Source: Pontiellaceae bacterium B1224 (GTDB lineage Bacteria > Verrucomicrobiota > Kiritimatiellia > Kiritimatiellales > Pontiellaceae). From it: a stretch of DNA of 64,000 bases. How positions within the stretch are numbered: position 1 is the first letter of the stretch; the number at the start of each line of letters is the position of its first letter. Location of the stretch: NCBI GenBank assembly GCA_029432815.1, contig JAROBA010000005.1, positions 62,001 through 126,000 of the forward strand, given 5' to 3'. Shown one piece after another: positions 60,932 through 64,000 of the stretch. A program made the position numbers and the translations under genes. The notes beneath the pieces were generated by a model. It was not told the origin of the DNA and searched no databases. It saw nothing but the letters and a program-made list of their open reading frames with translations.

Positions 60932-63343
60932 TCATTTCGTACTGATTTTCAATTGCATGTACTGATGGGGCTCGGGATCGACAGGGACCCGGTTCGTGAC
61001 CGACTCAAAATAAGCATCCAACACGACCGACCCCACCTCTTCCGTGACATTTGTTAAGGTTCCCTCGATCAGATTCGTTGACGACCCGACCTCATATCTC
61101 AAGCCCCGGTTTTCGGCATCAATGCGGCGACGATAAACCAGATTCATATAATTGGTTCCGTTGTCCTGTGACAGATCGACGGAGGGCCGGTACAACGCCG
61201 CGTCGTTGGTGAGGGATTGCGAACCCAGCGCATATTCCACCAGATTATTCATTCCATCCAGATCCGGGTCAGCATCCGATGCAGCATTCAAACCCTCGGT
61301 CAGGCCCTGATTATCTGCCCAAATTTCATACGCCTGCTGTTCATTAACCGGCACGACCGCGAAAGTACGCACCCCGACATCCACATCGATCCCGTTCGTA
61401 GCCGTCGTCATGAGCAGCGTAATTTCAGTTCCAGCCGGAACCAACGTGAGGCCTAGATCATGAACACCGCCCGGCTGTCCTGCCGCCATGATTATGTCTG
61501 GGAACGCGGCAGAAGAGAGCGTCATCTCCGCATCGTCATCCTGTTCTGCCAGTTGCATTTCTTTCAGATACACATCGACGTTAAAGGAAAAGACCCAGCC
61601 CTCATTCGGATTAAAATATTTCCATTCGGCTAACGAGTCGCTCAGGTTATCCCCATCATGATTCACGCCCAGGAAATCGGCATCCCCCGTCACATTTATA
61701 AAGTGGCCAGCCCCTTCGGAAGCCCGCGTTCCATCCTGTCCGATAATGTCCTGCGTGGTGAGTTTGACATCAATACCCGTCACGGCATCTTCCAAACTGG
61801 CATGCGACCCAATCAGCCCGCCATCCCACGGCGAATCTGCCAGAAAATCGAAGGTTACTCCTGACTTCGGCCCTTGATATTCGAATGCTCCGACATCGGC
61901 TCCGGCCACCCCAACCACTGCCTTCACGATATCCTGTCCGCCATTGTCAGCAATCGGCACCGCCGTATCAATACATGGTGATCCGGTTTGAAGCTGATAG
62001 CCGTTCAGCGCCGTCATGGTGGTCAGGTCAATGTCTGATCCCGCCAGACCGGGCAGTACAAAGTCGGGATCAGCAAGAATTGGATTGGCATCAGCCGGAT
62101 GCGGGATGATGTTGAAATAAAGATTGTTCGTAAAAGCACAGTTAATTCCAGCCGAATTCAACCCTAAACTCGAATCAGCCGGATCTTCATAAAAAAATAT
62201 GTTGTTTTCAAAAATCGTATTCAGAGGTGTTCGCTCACGTGGAAACATACTCGAATCCAGGCCGGCCTTCACATAGTGCACGTTGTTGTAAACATGTACA
62301 CTTTCACACAGGGTCTCATCCTCAAATCCATACCAATAGAGCCCTTGTTTATCGTTCTGGCTCACGTTGTATCGGACAATCACATTGCGGTTCTTTTTTT
62401 TCATGATCCCGCAGAACCACTCGTTATCATGGCTGTAGTTGTATTGAATAATGGTATCCACACAGTTGTAGTCGGCATCAAATCCACCCCGATCCACATT
62501 ATCGGTTCCCACATTTCCGTAGGCTTCATTGTACTGGATTTTTATGCCGGCCGTGTCGAAGCAGAAAATGCTATGGCCGGAACTATACCGACTGCTATTC
62601 GCCAGCGTATTATATTCGTACACGGCGTCTACGCTCGCCCGGGCGATGATGCAGTTGCGGCCGATTCGATTCAGATAATTTCCCGCCACATAGACCCGCG
62701 TCCAAAGATTCTCTGTAAATAATCCTCCATCCGGTTCTACGTCCACGTTTGAATGTTTGGCATAGTTCCCAATGCCCACGCCTCCGACATCTTCGATCCG
62801 GTTGTTCGTGATACGCAGGTCATCGAATTTGGTGCTCTGACGATAATCGTGAACACGGACATGAATGCCCCCGCGACCTTTTCCGCCGACCTTTCCATTC
62901 ACATCGTGAACATAATTATCATCAATATAAACATGGGTGTACGTATCATTCACATTTGCGAACACATAAATACCGAAGTGAAAGACGTCGTCGGCGACAT
63001 CGGTGCCATCGGTATTGGTGACTTCCAATCCCTGGATTTCCCAATACGACGGATTAAGCAACCGCACCGCAGCCTCGTTCACGCCCATCGCGTGAATCTG
63101 GGGCCGCGCGCCTTCACCATACGCTCCGATTCGAATGGGGTTCCCTTCTTCCCCTGTTCCCGTCGGTGCCAACATACCGATGAATTGCTGACCGCGTTCC
63201 AATAGGATCGCATCGCCGGGTTGTAAAACCGCATTCGTGACTGCATCAAACTCTGCCTGGGTGCTGATCAGATAATCGGTCGCAAAACTGCTTCCGGCCA
63301 GCATCACCAGAGAGAGAGATAAAGTGAATGTCTTAATCTTCAT
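60932..63343 (-). CDS. Exported beta-helix enzyme with C-terminal recurrent module and tail
   Basis: About 803 residues from the ATG at 63343 (MKIKTFTLSLSLVMLAGSSF, signal peptide). It overlaps the end of the previous gene by 11 bp, so translation may be coupled. Beta-helix domain ~22-500, close to 29985-31469: FDAVTNAVLQPGDAILLERG, WEIQGLEVTNTDG, HDVNGKVGGKGRGGIHV, RGGFDADYNCVD, YNYSHDNEWFCGIM. The recurrent module follows (~505-670: TTQDIIGQDGTRASEG, KYFNPNEGWVFSFNVDVYLK, MTLSSAAF), then a TSP3-like linker (DADPDLDGMNNLVEYALGS) and the full tail module (NLVYRRRIDAENRGLRYEVG, FESVTNRVPVDPE, QYMQLKIS). It is the most complete example of enzyme + module + linker + tail in the window. Likely a polysaccharide lyase or hydrolase held at the surface. 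Confidence 0.82.
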   Translation of the reverse strand: MKIKTFTLSLSLVMLAGSSFATDYLISTQAEFDAVTNAVLQPGDAILLERGQQFIGMLAPTGTGEEGNPIRIGAYGEGARPQIHAMGVNEAAVRLLNPSYWEIQGLEVTNTDGTDVADDVFHFGIYVFANVNDTYTHVYIDDNYVHDVNGKVGGKGRGGIHVRVHDYRQSTKFDDLRITNNRIEDVGGVGIGNYAKHSNVDVEPDGGLFTENLWTRVYVAGNYLNRIGRNCIIARASVDAVYEYNTLANSSRYSSGHSIFCFDTAGIKIQYNEAYGNVGTDNVDRGGFDADYNCVDTIIQYNYSHDNEWFCGIMKKKNRNVIVRYNVSQNDKQGLYWYGFEDETLCESVHVYNNVHYVKAGLDSSMFPRERTPLNTIFENNIFFYEDPADSSLGLNSAGINCAFTNNLYFNIIPHPADANPILADPDFVLPGLAGSDIDLTTMTALNGYQLQTGSPCIDTAVPIADNGGQDIVKAVVGVAGADVGAFEYQGPKSGVTFDFLADSPWDGGLIGSHASLEDAVTGIDVKLTTQDIIGQDGTRASEGAGHFINVTGDADFLGVNHDGDNLSDSLAEWKYFNPNEGWVFSFNVDVYLKEMQLAEQDDDAEMTLSSAAFPDIIMAAGQPGGVHDLGLTLVPAGTEITLLMTTATNGIDVDVGVRTFAVVPVNEQQAYEIWADNQGLTEGLNAASDADPDLDGMNNLVEYALGSQSLTNDAALYRPSVDLSQDNGTNYMNLVYRRRIDAENRGLRYEVGSSTNLIEGTLTNVTEEVGSVVLDAYFESVTNRVPVDPEPHQYMQLKISTK

Positions 63344-64000
63344 CGGTTGTAATCCTGAGCTGCATGAATTGCACTGCTTGAACATTGGTCGAAATTCGAT
63401 TTGTAATAATTTCAAAGTCACTATCCAAAAGGCCGGCCCCCGCCTGTTCCGTACCATTTGTCATTGCCTCCGTCAGATTCGTGGCCGCCCCGACCTGATA
63501 GTCCAGCCCGCGCTCTTCAGCATCGGTACGCCGTCGATAAATAAGATTAAGATAATTGGTGCCATTCTCTTCAGAAGATACAACCTGGGGTTGATAGAGG
63601 ACCGCATCGTTGGTCAGAGAATTTGCACCCATTGCATACTCAACCAGATTGACCATACCATCCCCATCGGGGTCGTCGTCATACGCATCGTTCAAGCCCA
63701 CGGTCAGACCCTGCTGCGTGACCCACGCGGAATAACCCGTAGCCGCCTTGACCACGGTCAGACTCATGATTTTTGCCCCTTCATCGACATCCCCCGAAGT
63801 CACACTGTAGCTGATGTGCAACGTACTTCCGGCCGTTACTAAGGTATCATTCAAATCATAATCGCCGTTCCCGCTCGCCAGCGTAATCGGCGCAAACTCA
63901 CCGGATAAGGATGTCAGCGTCATGGAAGCTCCCGCTTCTGACATATCTGCAATATTTATATTTTGTAGCCGCACATCGCTATTAAACGAGAATTCCCACC
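63333..64000 (-). CDS. Recurrent-module/tail protein, 5' part outside window
   Basis: The frame is open to the window edge, so the first visible residues (WEFSFNSDVRLQNINIADM) are the middle of the recurrent module, matching WVFSFNVDVYLKEMQLAEQ of the next gene; the Met at 63974 is not the true start. After SLTVVKAATGYSAWVTQQGL come a TSP3-like linker (DDDPDGDGMVNLVEYAMGA) and the full tail module (NLIYRRRTDAEERGLDYQVG, FEIITNRISTNVQAVQFMQL, ending RITTDED). What precedes the module, perhaps another enzyme domain, is outside the window. Downstream gene 60932-63343 begins inside its last codons. Confidence 0.8.
   Translation of the reverse strand, partial: WEFSFNSDVRLQNINIADMSEAGASMTLTSLSGEFAPITLASGNGDYDLNDTLVTAGSTLHISYSVTSGDVDEGAKIMSLTVVKAATGYSAWVTQQGLTVGLNDAYDDDPDGDGMVNLVEYAMGANSLTNDAVLYQPQVVSSEENGTNYLNLIYRRRTDAEERGLDYQVGAATNLTEAMTNGTEQAGAGLLDSDFEIITNRISTNVQAVQFMQLRITTDED

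Overview
The window is a carbohydrate-degradation region from a sulfatase-rich, Gram-negative bacterium of the PVC superphylum. The best fit is a marine Kiritimatiellota/Pontiella-like organism. That rests on many exported glycoside hydrolases, two sulfatases, a PEP-CTERM protein, thrombospondin-3/tail proteins typical of Verrucomicrobiota and relatives, and an ECF sigma factor overlapping a membrane Ser/Thr kinase gene. The assignment is an inference from gene content. Every supported gene except one LacI-type regulator is on the minus strand.

Layout (right to left is the direction of transcription). 1-9 kb: an alginate-lyase-fold protein cut by the window edge, a GH95 enzyme, an FN3/discoidin protein and a divergent LacI regulator, with a matching operator-like site upstream of GH95. 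8-17 kb: a four-gene cluster of heparinase II/III-type lyase, GH2 with PA14, DUF6250 lipoprotein and cytoplasmic GH43. 17-33 kb: a ten-gene run of sulfatase, beta-helix protein, two GH3, (terminator), a second sulfatase, GH2, SASA esterase, GNAT, subtilase and SGNH hydrolase. Its members overlap or lie a few bases apart, and it is headed by a promoter-like element and nested palindromes. 33-44 kb: single exported proteins, most with their own promoter element and terminator. 44-47 kb: sigma factor and kinase. 47-54 kb: a LamG/PKD protein, two tandem GH43-discoidin paralogues and a shortened GH86-like enzyme. 54-64 kb: a patch of duplicated, fused and decayed multidomain proteins.

The genes fit together as degradation of a sulfated, fucose- and galactose-containing algal polysaccharide. 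Sulfatases, esterases, lyases and exported glycosidases would work outside the cytoplasm, and one cytoplasmic GH43 inside. No transporter and no SusC/D-like pair is present.

The most interesting signals are not single genes. (1) A promoter-like element, TGTCCYAAT followed at a fixed 20-nt distance (counted from TGTCC) by a CATAAGTA-like block, lies upstream of six transcription units here and, in a weaker form, upstream of the ECF sigma gene itself. This suggests a sigma/kinase-controlled saccharolytic regulon. (2) A 15-bp palindrome, TTCCARNNNYTGGAA, occurs 14 times in coding and non-coding DNA where about 0.06 copies would be expected. (3) A recurrent exported beta-rich module plus a conserved C-terminal tail occurs in at least eight copies, found before, after or between enzyme domains and in decayed copies. 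At one decayed copy the 15-bp palindrome sits exactly at an internal deletion.
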